DNA from: Piscicola geometra
Lineage: Eukaryota > Annelida > Clitellata > Hirudinida > Piscicolidae
Reading direction: 5' to 3'
Length of the DNA stretch: 64,000 nt
Assembly: GCA_943735955.1 (NCBI GenBank)
Contig: OX030956.1
Span: forward strand, 6,759,645-6,823,644
Shown here: positions 46,813 through 61,751 of the stretch, piece after piece
Position numbering within the stretch: the first letter of the stretch is position 1
Layout of the letters: each line of letters starts with the position of its first letter
Position numbers and translations under genes: made by a program
The notes under the pieces: model-generated
Databases searched by the model: none
Seen by the model: only the letters and a program-made list of their open reading frames with translations
What the model was told of the DNA's origin: nothing

Positions 46813-49800
46813 CTCCAAAAGTTTATTTAAACCAAAAAAATTAAAAGTCAGTGCTAGAAAATTGTTGTCTAATAAAATCACAGAAGAAAGAGTATGTGAA
46901 GCAACTATTAAAAATATGGAAAGAGTATGTGATTAAGTATTATGAAATCAAGAGTTGAATTAATCAAACTTCTGACAACACTTTTATGCAAGACTTTTCG
47001 TTTGATGTTTTTAAAAGTCCTCATAAAAGTGCGTTATCCGTTTGAAGTCCTAAAACAAACTCACGGAAAATTTTATGCATTAAACTTTAATGATTTAAGC
47101 CATACAAAATTAAAGTCGTAGGAAATTAAAGTCTTCACTCATGGAAAAGTTGGGGTTAGGGTTAAACGTTGCTCGATTTAAAATTCAATGCATGACGACT
47201 TAATGTGTGGCCATTTAAAGGCAGGGCGATTTTAACGTGCGACGACTTCAATGTAAACCCTTATGGTTTCTTTTCGAGAGCTTACATTCATTCGTTACAA
47301 GGATCTTATGTTGAGGCCTCAATAGTTTCATATAACCCTTTATCAATAAGGAGTCTTTTTAGGGCTTTCTTTTTATAGCAATTTTTGAGATCTTGTAATG
47401 GCAAGATTGATCTGCGTTTTAAATGAGCCTAGTTCACTAAAAGAAAAAATATTTTTAAACGAAAAAAAAGATTACATATTTTTATGCTTAATCTAAGATT
47501 TTTTTTATCTAGACATGAGTTGTGCACTATATACTAAAATAGAGTTTTGGTTAGGATAAGAAATAGCGTAGGGTAAAAAATTAATATAAAGTTGTTATTT
47601 ATTATTATTCAATATTGAATTTAGAATATTAAAATAATAATTTAGGTTTGGGCTAGGTTAAGAGTAATATAGCCGAACAAAATTTTGTATTATAAAATAT
47701 AATATATAATTAAATATAAAAACTTATGCAATTCTATTACAATTATAGTTAAATTTATTTAATTTAAAGTGAATAAAAACTTTAAAAAATATATATAAAA
47801 TTAAAGTTATATTTTATTGTAAAAACATTTTTAAAATGTTATTTTGTTCATCAAAAGCAATTTATTTTTTATAGATATGAAACAAAATGTTTTTTAAAAT
47901 TATCTCAATTCTTTTTGGTGCATTGCTGATTACATACATGACTGGCATCGTTTTGTGGATCAAACTTTTAGAGGCGCGCTTATGGAATAGCGCAAACGGA
48001 TCTTCCATTTGTTTTATTACTTATTTGAAACATTAATTTGTAAAAATAAATTTAAACCTTACAATTTAATCATAAAGAAGGATTACAGTGATATTAATTA
48101 GTCTACCTGCAGTTTTAACTTTAAAATATAAACATTTTAAATGTTAAAAAAAGATAACGCAACTTCAGTTTTTTTATATTTTAAACTACATTACTACATG
48201 TAAATAATTTATGTAAAAAAAATTTAAATGAGTTTTATACTCTATAAAGTGAAAAGAATGTTCACACTTAAACTACCAATTATCAATATTAAGTTAAAAA
48301 GTTTCTAATTTTTAATATTCATTGGCGAATAAAAAAAATTAACTATGGCATGCATTTTTTCCACTGCATTATCTTTAACCTTTAGCTAAAGTATTTTACA
48401 ATATAATTTTTATTCTTATTTCTAATAATTAAAAAAAAAGTTCAACAAATTCGTGCATAGCTCTTGGATTGCGCACTTATTCAGGGATAGGGCAAAAAGT
48501 CAGAATTTTGTCGAAACATACATTAATCATAGAATTTTTAATTTCATCCATAAATAGTATCTCTATATTTAAAATAAATTTTTAAATTATTTAGTAGATT
48601 AATAAAATACTGAAGGCCTTAAATCCAGAGGCAAATATTTTGATTTTAAAATCTACAGCTTAAAAAAATATATAATGTATAAATATTCTCATGTTTTTTA
48701 TATTTTAAACCTCTATTGTAGATGATGGCTAAACGATACATCTTTAAAAAGTCTAGAAATTCCTTTCGATGATTAACAAGCCAATTAGAAGTCACGTGAT
48801 TAAACACATGTGAATGCATGAAGGTTTCAATTAGATGAGTACTTTGGTAAGTATGTATAGAAAAATATTGATTGAAAAATATTTATGAATTAAATTTGAA
48901 TGGTTTTTAATATGTTTTTTCAATTGGAAAAATAATTTTAAACTAATCTTAGACATTTTGGATACTATTTACAAGTCACTCAATCAAAATTGAAATTTAC
49001 TATGTTTGAGCATGTGACACACAGACGCAGCTATTTTATTACCAATTTATGGAATGTTAAAATTCAATTTCACAGAAAATAGTCACAGCCACGAATATAA
49101 ATAAATTCAAGAATCGTTTGGACACATACGCTTTGATATAAATGGGATGCAATGAAAAGCTACAACGAAAATTTCCATTTTCCAAAATGGAAAAAAAAAG
49201 ATAATAGCAGATTGGCTCGGTATATGGACAAAATCGTGATAAAATAAATCTCATATATAAAAAAATAGTTGCCTACAGAGTTCCATCAGGTGCTGAGGAC
49301 AAATAAAAAATAAATCAAATAAAATCAGCTAATAGAGGTTTAGTACTCTATTACCTAAGAAATTCTAAGATATTTTCAATATTAAAATTTTTTTCGAATT
49401 TCCTTCTTTTCGACTGTTGATGACAATATTTTTGAATTTTATTCTAAAAATACTTCTTAATATTTAAAAATTAAAAAAAAAATGTTTGAATTTTATTCTT
49501 TTTTAAAAATTTGAAACACCAATGAAGATGTTTAAAAGAAAAACACGAATGCTATTTTGCACCATGAAGGCATACTGACAACAATGAAAAATAGGTTTGG
49601 TCATGTCTTTTGCTCTTAGGGCTGGCCAAACAGTTCTTCAAGGCACTGTACAAGGAAAACGAGAAAAAAAAAAACAAAGAAATGCACGAGAAAGCAACAT
49701 AGCCAAAAAAACAAGGTTGAAACTCAACGATTGTTTCAGACATTCAAAAAATCGATAAGAATGGAGAGAATTGTTTGGAAGTTCTCATGTGGTTCTTCAA

Positions 49801-52800
49801 CGGTTTTCAAAACTGGCTCATATCTCTATTTAATTCAAAAAGCTTTTTAATAAATTGCCAACTTTATTAGTAAGCTTCAACAAAATTTGTTATAATGAAA
49901 ATACTAACTTAATCTTAAAAGTAGAATAATTGTATCAATAAAGAAATTGAGAGCTGATAAGTTGAATGATTATGAGAATGAGCTAATAAACATTCCTTCA
50001 AAATGCTAGTCTACTCGATCAATGTTGGCTTATGACTATCAAGATGAGATTAAAAAAGAAAAATAAAAGTTATTATTAAGTAGGAAAAAAATAAGCAACA
50101 AAATTATTATTTGATAAAGTGAAGATTGCATAGTTGAAAAATGTATATTGGCTGTTGAGATCCCGAACTATCTAAACAAATGAGTTATGTAAGAAGATAG
50201 AAAATAATATTCACGAAAAAATAATTTTAGATTTTAAAAATATAAGATTTTGTTATCAATAAAGGAAAGCTTAGAAAAGCATTAAATGTTTTCTTTATCA
50301 AGTTTGCCTCGCTAAGATGATGCGGATATCAACGGTCGTGACTACATTTAAATGATTATTTATTGAATAATAGTCCAATTTAATTTTCATAGAAAGCAAT
50401 AAAATACATTTAATTATACAAAAATGAAAATATATTGGAATGACTTTTGTAGAGACATTCATTGTCTGACCCACACAACTACTCTCATATATTGAGAAAT
50501 AAATATATTTATTAATTTTAGTTATATGAAAACACATATAACCTAACCTAAATATTTCTAAAGAAAAAGTTTAATATTTTCAAAATCTTTCAGTAGAATA
50601 TTAGTTTATATTAGTGAACACTTTTTTCTGAATGGTTTTTAAAGGCAAGCTTGACCAGAGGGAATCGTTATTTGATTACAAACCTACAATAGAAAACCTT
50701 TTCCCCGACATATTTGCTTCGACGAAGCTTACACGGGGAATTTACTTTCAGCCTTTGACTTTTCTGCAGGTTATTTGTTATTAATAATACTTATAAATCA
50801 AATAATAAAAGTTGATAAAACTTTTACAGATTAATGCCACTTAAAGCAAACTTGCTTTCTTAGAATTGAGAAATACCTGTTAAAGATAATTTGAAACTTA
50901 AACATTTAGCTTAGACAATCCGTCTTTGAACTGAATTAATTCGTAGGGGCATCTAACTTCTGTTAGAGTAAGCAATCAGGTTTAATGGGAGCATGCATGA
51001 ATGCATTCAATTATGAAATCCCCTTTTAATATCAGTGCTCTTTCGAAGAATTGCGCTTCTAAAAGATACTTTAGAAGATTCAAAAGTAGATGGAGGTTAG
51101 ATCTATTTGTAAAATAATTTGTTTTAAATATATTTAAATACAATTTATCAGTTTATCTTCATGTTCACATCGAAACATTACGTTACACTGTCGTCACAGT
51201 ACGTGGTTTAAGTGGTGTTAGGCCATAAGGATTTCTGTGCAGTATTTCTGAAATCGTAAGTATAATTATAAATTCAGTAAAATTATAAAAAATCTTTAAA
51301 AAAACCTATTTAATGTCGACAATTAAACTGTTGTTTTCCTAATGAAATAAGCAGCAAGAGAAGTTTTGTTGCCAAGAGTAAGAATCGTTTGCGGACTCAT
51401 AGCGGGTTTATGGTTTCATTTAATCTAATTTTTGCAAAAATATTTATTTCTTTAAATTTTTTTCTCAATGTTTTTTCACTTAACACCTAACAATAAAACT
51501 TATTAGGCATTTCACTATTATTTTTAACCAAACTTTTGTATCGGAAAAATGAATAAGCAAAAACTGTTTAACTGGTAGTGACTCTCAAATACTCACTCTT
51601 CCGTCTTTACAAAAGCCGTAAAAATGCTCCAAAACATTAGTCAAATCTATTTTTTTATCATTTAAAAGTATTTTACGTAAATTCATTATTGATTAACCTG
51701 TCTTGTTTGAGGTTGATATAAATATAACTTTTTAGGGTAAAAGCAAATTAAAAAATAATTGTAAAAAGAATTTAGGCGAAAGAAATAACAGCTAATCAGT
51801 GTAAAAACTTGATAGGATGGTCTTGTGATGGCTACGTAGCATGACAACTGGATATGATAGTAACACTGTGGTTTTTCACAATTATCTTTGTGTGCCAGAA
51901 TGTCCGTTTCTACGAATGATATGCATTAATCGTCAGTACTGATTATTATGATTATAAGGCTAATTTTAAATTTTGAAAGCCTTTCAACAAAATCCATTTT
52001 ATTTAGATATAATGTCTTTTTCTTTTTTAAAAGTATTTAAAAAACTTTTTTTATGATTTGCCTCTTCATCATTTTTTATAAAACTCTAAAGGGTTTTTCG
52101 GTTTGTTTTTATATCCAGACCTTTGTTCTTAAGTGTCTTCACTATAATGTCACTCAAAATGTTTTTTAAAACTTTTTTATCGTAAAAAACATAAATTTTA
52201 AAGTACATGAATGAAAAAGATGATTTCAAAAAATACTTTTTTCTAGTGATTTTCTGATTTATGAGCTTTTCCAAAATACAACTATTTAAAAATAAAAACA
52301 CGTTTTTGAAAAATCACACTTTCAGACAGCCTTCAACGTATTAAAAGGTCGAATAAAAATGGGATCTCAGGAAGTTTAAAGGTTAAGAGGACCACAAAAC
52401 TCAATTAAACTTTATCGAACTCATTTTGAACTGAAATGTTGAATTCTTATAGTTAAAAAGATTTTTTCCATTTTTAAGCGGTAAAACGAGAATAAGTGAT
52501 TCATTTCGTAAATGTGACTGATGTGGACACAGAATATTTATTTAATCTCGGTGATTAATACAATCTCATTTATGGAAGAAAAAAACTACATTTTTTTAAA
52601 CATAAAACCTAAAAAGTTAATCTAAATATTAACATTTTTATACTTCTTGATTTTTTATCACGCTATAAAATAGTCCGTTTTGCTAACATCAAAAGTTCTT
52701 TCACGTCGTAACGTTCATTAATGGCGCCTTAATTACCTCGCGAAGGAGTCATATATTATTTCAGTCGTAAGCCTCACTATAATTAATGCTGGCACATTAG

Positions 52801-55800
52801 AATTTCATGAACTTTTTTTTGCAACTTGAAACTAATCTAGATATTTTAAATGGAATAACACCATTTATTAAATACAATGTATTAATATTATTAAGTACAA
52901 GTTAACAATTGTTTTATTTTAAATTGATTTTTTAATATTTTTACAATGTGAATAAACTATTTCAAAAGGATCGTGAGCAGACATGTACTCATCACAAACT
53001 TGAATAAAGATATTGTTATTTTATATCGATTAAAGACGACACAATGACCTTACTTTTACCTTGAAGCTCCCATGCAATTTAATTCATGGCTATGGAAAGA
53101 ACTTGCTTTAAAATCCTGAAAAAACTGTTTTTAGGAAACAAAAACCGTTGTAATGCTTTGTGCTAAATATAATAAAGTTTAAAAAAAGTTAATGTTTCAA
53201 TGAATTTGTGAAAACTTTATATGTTTTTAAACAAATTTGATTTTGGAAGAAGAAATTTAATTTAAAAAATATTGTTAGATAAAATGAATCTAGTTTATTT
53301 TTGAACATATTAAAAAGCTGATACGGAATATTATTCAAATTAAACATTAATATGTTTCTATAGAAAGCATTAGAACATTCATAAATAACTTTTTTAATTA
53401 TACTTATTTTTTAGAAATGAAAAGTCGAATGAAAAATATATTTTTGATGTCCGGTTACAAATCCCTATGGAGCTGTGGCTTAAATGTGATAAATTAGTTT
53501 TTTTGAAAGTTTTGAGTTCACTCTTGCACGTCAAAGCCTTTTCCTCATCGATGACTTAATGACAAAATGTTTATTAAAAATATCATATAAGACAAGCTTG
53601 GTTGAAAAGTACGCGAGAAGGGCTGAATAAATTAGTCGGATTCTTGAAAAAAATATTTGTCTTGTCATACCGCATTTTTTCAATATTCCAAATTTCGGAA
53701 ACTTTTCAATCTTGGCAAAGACAGCAGGAGCGATCGAAGAAGTTCAACATTCCAAGCAGCAGAAGCCTTCCTAGAGCGATCGCTAATTAAATTCAGCCCA
53801 TCATCCCATCACTCAATGCACAAGGCATTTTTCACGTGCTTGAGTCAATATATCGTTTCCATGCGTCATTCTGGGTGTTAGTCAGACACCAGCCGATATA
53901 TCATAATCTCTTGTTCTTTCATTCTTTCTTTTCGAGATATCATTGTTTATTTGGGAGTGTTCTTCTAATTTCTCCCACTTCATTGCAGTTATGGCAAAAA
54001 CCCATCAGTATATCAGACCGTAAACAGTATAGAAAGACTTACAACGAAAAACCCTTTGAGTCCGATAGTAAATTTTCAATGAAAAAATTCATAAAATTTT
54101 TTTTTCTTCTTTTCACTACAATTTTTTTTATATTTTGGTAATTTGTCGTTTTACTTTTATTCAACTAGTTTTCAAAATTTGAATTAAAGAAATAAATTCC
54201 CAAACACCTGCTTGAACCCTTGAAACTATTGAAAAATATCTTTTATCACAGCCATTAGTAAAGGTTATCTTTATTACCCTGCGTTTTCCCAGAATAGGAT
54301 AGAAATATAATAGAAAGGTTATTTAATTATTTATATATAATAAACGTAGAGCACAAAACAGTAGTAATGTTGCGACGCATTACATTACAACATTGTTGCG
54401 TTATTAAAACTATGAATTAGTTACATAAATATTATTTTTGTAAACACAATAGTTTAATTGGAAAAAGAAATTTTAGAGTTCTTGGCAATTTTATTGAATT
54501 CTTAAATTTGAGAGCTAGAATTTAAAAAGTCAATCCCCTCTTTCGTGTTTATGCTTTATTGCTATAAAATGAGGTATAATAGTTAAACTCAATTTATCTT
54601 TTTAAAGGTCTTATCGTTCTTAGATATTTTTACCTTCTTATAGTATAAGTTATACGCCCATTTAGAATAAAATATATATTTATAGACAATCTTGAAATTT
54701 TTTACTAAAAAATTATTATATATGGAAATTTTAGTTCTACTTATATGTGTTTACTAAGAACTTTGGTATATTTCTGGAAAAACATTTTATGATTTGCAAA
54801 GTATATTTCGTTCCTGGTACCTCGGCGTCTGGCAATACAACGATGAAACATTTATATTTATAAACAGAAAGCTTTTTTGTTGTAAAAATCTCATAATCTT
54901 TATGTATTGATGAAAATTAATTTTAAGCGAAAAAATATATTCATTTTTTTAGTTACCAAAGTTTTATTATCTCGTAAAAGATTTCATAATTAGTACAAGA
55001 TGGTCGCTAATTCCTAAAGTACATGTAACCATACAACTTAAAATACGTGTTCAAAAGAAATGGCCCAGTTTTGAAAACACGATACCAAAGAATAACAAAA
55101 TTAGATATATGAGCGCATTTTTATTTTAATGTTAAATATATTTTAAAGATGTTAAATAACGTTCTAAATTTTAATAAAATAATTTTTTTATTGATAGATA
55201 ATTGGAATTAAGATTTTCATTAATGAAGAATGATTTATTTTAACTATCTTTATCATCATTTATGAGGTTTTATTGATTTTTCGATGCTAAACTTCATGTT
55301 ATATCCTATAGCATCAGAAAAATAAAAATTCAAAATTAATTTCTTTTTCTTTCATGATAAGATAGTTTTTGTTTTATTTAGCTTTCACACGCATACACCA
55401 GAGGCATACCACAATCATAAACAATCTGAAAATTTCTCTGCTTTTGATGCTTTAATGTGCTCTAGAACCAATTTTTAGTGCAGAAAGTGAAAAAAAATGT
55501 TTAAAAATTCATAGTCGTGAGTCAAATAGATAAAATTATAATTGTTTTTTCTCTCTGCTGTTTCAATCTACTGCAAGTCAAACTGCAAAAAAATATTGTC
55601 GGTTGTCGGCGAATGCTCAATGAAAATGCGTTGGTATGTTTTTAAATGCATAAAAGGGTAATTTATATATGAAAAAAAAAAAATTGAAAATACGAAATAT
55701 TATGTAGGCAGTTTCTTTGATCCATTATATAAATTGCCCTAGAGTAAATAAATATATCGTATAAAAACACTTAACCAGATCATTAAATAACAAAATAACA

Positions 55801-57366
55801 TCACCACTAAGCTCAAATTAAACTAATATAAATGTTTTTGTGTGGCAAACTATTACTTAAAAAATACATGAATTTCAGTTTATGAAAATTTCAAGTTCAA
55901 AAGTTTAAAAATTGTAGATTACAGTTTTTTCTTTAACATAAGTAAATTAAAAAAACGTATGTAACAATGCATGTATCTAATACAATCTAGATATATAAAT
56001 TATTATATAAATTTTTAGAGAAAAAGAACTTCTGCTCAGAGTAATAAAAAGCATGTAATTGCCGTAGAAATGCTTTGAAAAAGGCCGTAGATGAAGTAAA
56101 AAAAAAGAATAAATATTTACGTTTTTTAAGATATATAAAAAAAAATCGAGCCAAGTAGGCGGATCTTGAAGCTGAAAAAATAGTTAGAAAAAAGTTTCTT
56201 CGAGCACTTTAGGAATGAAAATTTTAAAAAAAATCAGTTTAAGCTGATTCTCAATTAGAATTTGTGCATAATCTTTTATACTCTTTTTTTGATAGGTGCC
56301 ATAGCAGTTGTCTGAAAATTGGAATTTAATCATCTAGTTTTACAAACCTATTTTATTTTAATTTGTTTAGCTTAATTAATTATTTATTTTTTAAAACCTT
56401 ATTTTAAAAAATTTAGGGATTAAAAAAAGTTTTTCTTTGTCAACTTGCCAAAATTCTCAAGAAATTTATGTTGAAGGACACTGATCAGCTCTGCCAAACA
56501 TCTTGGAAGACTTAAAAAAAGTTGCACAAATGTGTTGAAAGAATAAGTTAGAAAGCCGATTTTTTTGAGAACCATCTGCCTCGAACTTGAACACTTTCCA
56601 CAAATAAAAGACGATACATAGAAAGTATGTTAAGCTGGAGAACTTTGAGTCGTTGAACAAAAATTGTAAATGAGAGTGGCGCAGAGAACACCAGAATTTG
56701 AAATGAAGAAATACTAGTTTGACAAAATCTACTAATCTAATACATTATTGTAATAAATTATCAATCTCTTCATAGTCTATACTTTTATTGCAACCCACTA
56801 TTATCTCCATTTTTACAATAGACACACATACAATAATATTTTCTTTAAAAAATTAAAGAGATTCATAAGAATTCATTAAAAAACAATTTTCAATTATTTT
56901 TTACAATAAATAGATTTAAACTATTTCAAACTATTATATATAAAAATTATTAGTGAAAAACCTATTTCAAAAACACTAAGCAGTGATGTTCAGTCATGAG
57001 GGCTTAAAACAAACTTAATGGATGCCAAACGTCAAAATTAAAGGATGAAAATTTAAATAGAATTCTCAATCTAAAATTTTAATTGTTTATTATGATTTTG
57101 TTATGAATAAGCAAAAAGATTTAAAAGATTTTTGTTTAGTTTACAATATTTATTCAAAATATAACTTAGTCAAAAAAAATATAAATAACAAAATCTATTT
57201 AAATGGATTTTATAAAACATAAAAAGTGGAAATATAAAAATATTTTATAGAAATAAAATCTGTGGGTGACAAATTCATGGATGTTCTATACATTGAAAGA
57301 GATTGAATGAATGTATTGTAAGTATTCTAAAACATGCTATGTGGAAATTTTATTTTGAGATTTTCA
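46813..57366. other. Long gene-free AT-rich stretch
   Basis: About 10.5 kb in which I see no supported gene, tRNA or recognisable transposon. Small ORFs such as 53602-53790 lack splice context or recognisable domains. Confidence 0.5.
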
Positions 57367-57367
57367 A

Positions 57368-57439
57368 ATGAAACTACTACTACTACTACAACTACTACTA
57401 CTACTAATACTACTACTACTTCTACTACTTCTACTACTT

Positions 57440-57500
<61 letters not shown>

Positions 57501-57606
57501 TACTACTATTACTATTACTACTTCTACTACTACTACTACGACTACTACTACTAATAATAATAATAATAATACTACTACTACTACGACTACTACTATTACT
57601 AATCTC
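57368..57606. repeat. (ACT)n compound microsatellite
   Basis: About 240 bases of ACT triplets with TTCT, ATT and AAT interruptions. All frames on both strands stay open because of it; none is a gene. Confidence 0.95.
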
Positions 57607-58437
57607 ATCATTATAATTCTGCCTTCTTGTGAAACAAACAAAAAGCATAAAAAGTTATATAATTCATCATGTGAAAGTGTAAAATTTGTCTTTTCAGTTT
57701 AAAATAAATCGATAAAATTTTAAAACTGAAAATATTACAAACAAATGTTTAAATCACATTTATAATCAGTATAGTTTTTAACAAAATTCATATTTCCTAA
57801 GCCAACAATTAAAATGTATTGTTTTACATTCGAGAACTAAAAATTGGAATATTATTGTAAAAATTCTGAATAGATTTTAAAAACCTTGTAATATGATGCA
57901 TATTATAAAATGAATTAGAGAAAAAAATTGATAGATATCCTCATTTCTTATTAATATTTTAAAGTGAAACTAAATTAAGACAAATATTTAGTTTTTGTAA
58001 AAACTAAATTTATGCCACAAAATAAATCAAAAATAGGTATTTTGATAATTATAAACTAATTTATAACAATCTAAAAATTACCTAACTTGAATTTCATATA
58101 AATATTTTTATAGAATGTTTATGAAAAAGTGTTATAAACATTAAAATAATGCTTGCTAAAATATGATGTAAATTCACATGTAAAACCCTAATTTGTAAAA
58201 ATAATCATTTTATATGATTATAATCATTCAAATCTGAATGACGTTCACTCAAGATTTGTATCCATCAGATTATTTGACTTAACCTTCGAATCGAACTTTC
58301 TAGATGCTCCAGGAGGATTAAATCCCTGCATCAAAAGACTGCAACATGGCAAGATTAAAACTTCGATTACAATACTCATAACAATAGAAGTGTTGGAATA
58401 AATGGCCTTTTGCATAGATCTGCAATGAAGCAACATT

Positions 58438-60441
58438 ATGGTCAATATTGAAAAACTGCCAATTTTCTGGATTATCTTCATTTTTACAACCTCTTCATCC
58501 AAAAATTCTCAAGCATCATCATCGCTTCCACCTACCTCTCTTTCCTCATCATCAAGCACGTTTGATTCACCTATAAAAGCGAACCAAACAACGAGAAAAA
58601 CTTCAAACCAATCTCATTCAACTACTCTTCCAAACTCTATTTTCTCATTGTCTAAGGAAGATTATGTCGCCAACTTCAGAAACCACAAGCATAAGGAGTT
58701 CCCTCCGGGAGTCAAACAAATCCACCAAATATGCGTCAATAAAAATCCATTTCACTATTTCGTCACCACGCTACCTCCCTCAAACACTTCTTCTTCAAGT
58801 ATCCCACCGAAAGTATTCAACGTCGTGGCATTGTTGCCAATCGACTCTCTTACCCCCAACTTCACGTATAAAAACAGCTCTCTCTATTCTATCGAGAAGG
58901 TTTACCCATCGATTATAATGGCATTTGAGAAAGTGTCTTCGGAAGGTTTTCTCCCACCCGGATACAGTCTCAACTTCCAATACTCCAGAGATGACTTGAA
59001 TGACCACTCCAATGCTCTAAACATCGCTATCCAGCTAGTCATCACCGATCAGCCCAACCTCTTTCTGGGTCCGGTGCCAGATTATAACCTCGCACCGGTC
59101 TTGAGGCAGTGTCGTTTCTGGGACATTCCGGTTATAACGCCTGGAGGCATGTCTGACGATATGAAGTCTGAAAGGAGTGACATGTACCGCATGCTCACTC
59201 GTATCGGCAGCAGCTTCGAACCGCTTAACAACTTTGTTGTCAATATCCTTCGACACCACAATTGGTCCAAGGTGAAAATTTGAATATATAGTCGTGCATT
59301 GGTTCATCTATTAATTTTACTATTGCAAATCCATTTTCCCAGTTAATTATTTATACATTTATTCAAACATTAATTATCCTTCAATCTGTTCATCTATCCT
59401 ATACCCTTTCAATTACAGTGTATATCGGTGAGAAACCCAAAGGGACAAGACAGAATTTTCAACCAGTTTTGTCATCTCCTCATCAGTGGCATTCATAAGA
59501 AATTCGAAGTCGAGAATATCAAGCGAGATAACTTCAAAGTAATACTTTTGTTGCTACATTTTTTGCTGACGCTGCTTTTATTGCAGTTCGTGTTGTTTCA
59601 TGTGTTTCATGTGAGCGTTGTTGGTGAAGTTTAGTTTACAAGCGACCTCAAGTGCTTATAAAAACTGAAAGTTATAATATTATGAAAAAAAAGAATTATT
59701 TTTATTCCAATAATTTAAAAAAAGTCTAAGTTGACTTATTATGTACCTTTAAACTTAAACAAAATTCAGTAAATAATTTGTCTAACTAATCCAAATTGTC
59801 TTAAAAGTTGCTATATCGGATTTTATTTTCAATTATAAGCTATTATATCTTCGATGGTGTAAAACAATTAAAAGGTTTTACTCTTCAAATAAGTTTTTCT
59901 GTTTTTACAGTGACTTCTAATCTTATCGAATCGCTATCATCAATCTTTCAGTTTATACAGATACTCTTGATTAGGCGGGAATTAGATTTATTACAGTGTT
60001 TCATTATTCATAAATTTTCACAAAAAAAGGTTTTAAAAAATTGGAATTAGTACGGTTAAAAAAAAGTAAACTATATATTAAATTTATGAATGTACATTGT
60101 GCATTTAATTGTTTTTATGTCAATTTCGTAAGTTATCATAATTTTTTTGTCTTCAAAAAACAACATTCAATAAATCGCGAAAGTATGTCAATCAAGCCAA
60201 AACTTTGATTATTAACTTTGACTAGCGCGATTTATACTATAACAATCTTCTCAGAAAATAGATTATTCTTCCTAATCGAGGGGTTTCTATATTTTGATAT
60301 AAAACTATTTTTAAAAATTGAAACTAAAAATTAAAAGTTATTTAGTTTGATAAACTTACCCCTTCCTATTTATTTGTTCCCTACAGCTCGTGGACAACGA
60401 ACCCTTCGATATCAATGAAGAGATTGGACACAAGTATTCCA
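58438..60441 (+). CDS. Receptor with ANF-receptor (natriuretic-peptide-receptor-type) ligand-binding domain, 5' part
   Basis: Exons 58438-59271, 59419-59538 and 60387-60441 join in phase; further exons should lie downstream, and no stop is reached. The start is MVNIEKLPIFWIIFIFTTSS, a plausible signal peptide. A Ser/Thr-rich segment to about residue 75 follows, and then a periplasmic-binding-protein-like ectodomain. Recognisable family features are the ALLPID strand, the IIMAFEKVSSEGFLPPGY region, FLGPVPDYNLAPVLRQCRFW with IPVITPGG after it, and FVVNILRHHNWSK. These place it in the ANF-receptor ligand-binding family, most like natriuretic peptide receptors / receptor guanylyl cyclases. No kinase-like or cyclase domain is visible, so catalytic type cannot be stated. 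Several NxS/T sequons fit an extracellular domain. The intron after 60441 is longer than 3.5 kb or runs off the window. Confidence 0.75.
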
Positions 60442-61720
60442 GTGAGTTATTAAATTTGCGTTAATTTATATTAACAAATAAAACTATTATTATTTCACTT
60501 CTAAAATTTTCTATAGAATCTATTGAAAAACTTCATGATAACGCGCAATTTTCAACAAAATAACGTAATCAAGAAAGTAAAATCTTCAGTGTGAAAAGTC
60601 GTTGAAAATAACGTCTTTAAAAATAATTTTATGAAAATAATTTTTTTTAAATTATGAAAATTAACTCCATTAAAATAAATAAATAAGTAATGATTAAAAA
60701 TTTTAATATTAATAATAAATCATTAAAAATGAGTACAAAAATATATAAATAATAAGTAACAAATATTAATAAAGAATAAAAAGATATACTTTTTAAAATG
60801 TTGTAAAAAAATATTTACAAACATTTTTATTCAAAAGATATTTTTTAAAGAAAATTATTTTGAAAAATAGGGTAAAAAAATAAAAATCTAAATACATTTA
60901 GACCCTTGAAGTTTTTAATGGATCGGGCATTATTAAAGTGGGTGTGAATTTCTGAAAATTTTACGATTTCTTTTTTCCATTATATTTTTTAACATTTTTT
61001 CAACACTATAAATCACTGTGTGTAGAATGTACATTGCACACGAGTATCTTTTAAAAATATTCTCTTAGCCACTTTCAATTTTATCTTGATCATAGGCTTC
61101 TGCACAACGTGGAAAGAAGATCTAAACTGTCATTATGGCTTCGTTAATTATTAAGAAGGCACTATCATTGTTGATGGCTCATATTTATAAATATTGCAAG
61201 AGTAAAGTAGAAAACAAAATTAAAGGAGCTTATTAAATACGTAGAACGACCATAAAAAGTTGAATCAAATTATTTGAACGTAAATAGTGACATAAATAGG
61301 ATTTATTAAGAAAATGTGTTGCCTTATTACTGTAAAACAACGAGTTAAGTTGTTTAAATACAAATTAATTTGATTTTTTTTCTATGTGAATGCTGCAAAT
61401 AATCCTTTATCGATAGTTATATTAGACGCAAACACTTGGAAAAGTCAAAAGTTAAAAGTGAAATTTAATAAGCAGGAAATGAACACAATTAATTTTGTTT
61501 CAATTCAAAAAGATCTCAAGCATTCTCTAAAGAAAAAAATTCCTTTTACATGATTTGTTAAAAAGTTTAAACATGTTTTTACAAAAATCTTTTTTATAAG
61601 CTTCCACATGTCAAGAATGTCAAAAACCTTTAGATTATTCAGCCCTCTACTTACCGTTCAAGGGTGTGCTCTGTATTTGCTTCGATTTCTGAATTTATTT
61701 GCTTGCAAATAAACGAATTG

Positions 61721-61751
<31 letters not shown>

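Noticed and set aside
47150..47166. Telomere-like GGGTTAGGGTTA
   Set aside because: Fewer than two units; chance occurrence in AT-rich DNA.
53602..53790. 62-residue ORF in a locally GC-richer patch
   Set aside because: No recognisable domain and no splice context; left unannotated.
57327..57702. Poly-Thr, poly-Val, poly-Leu and poly-Ser frames
   Set aside because: All come from an ACT trinucleotide tract.
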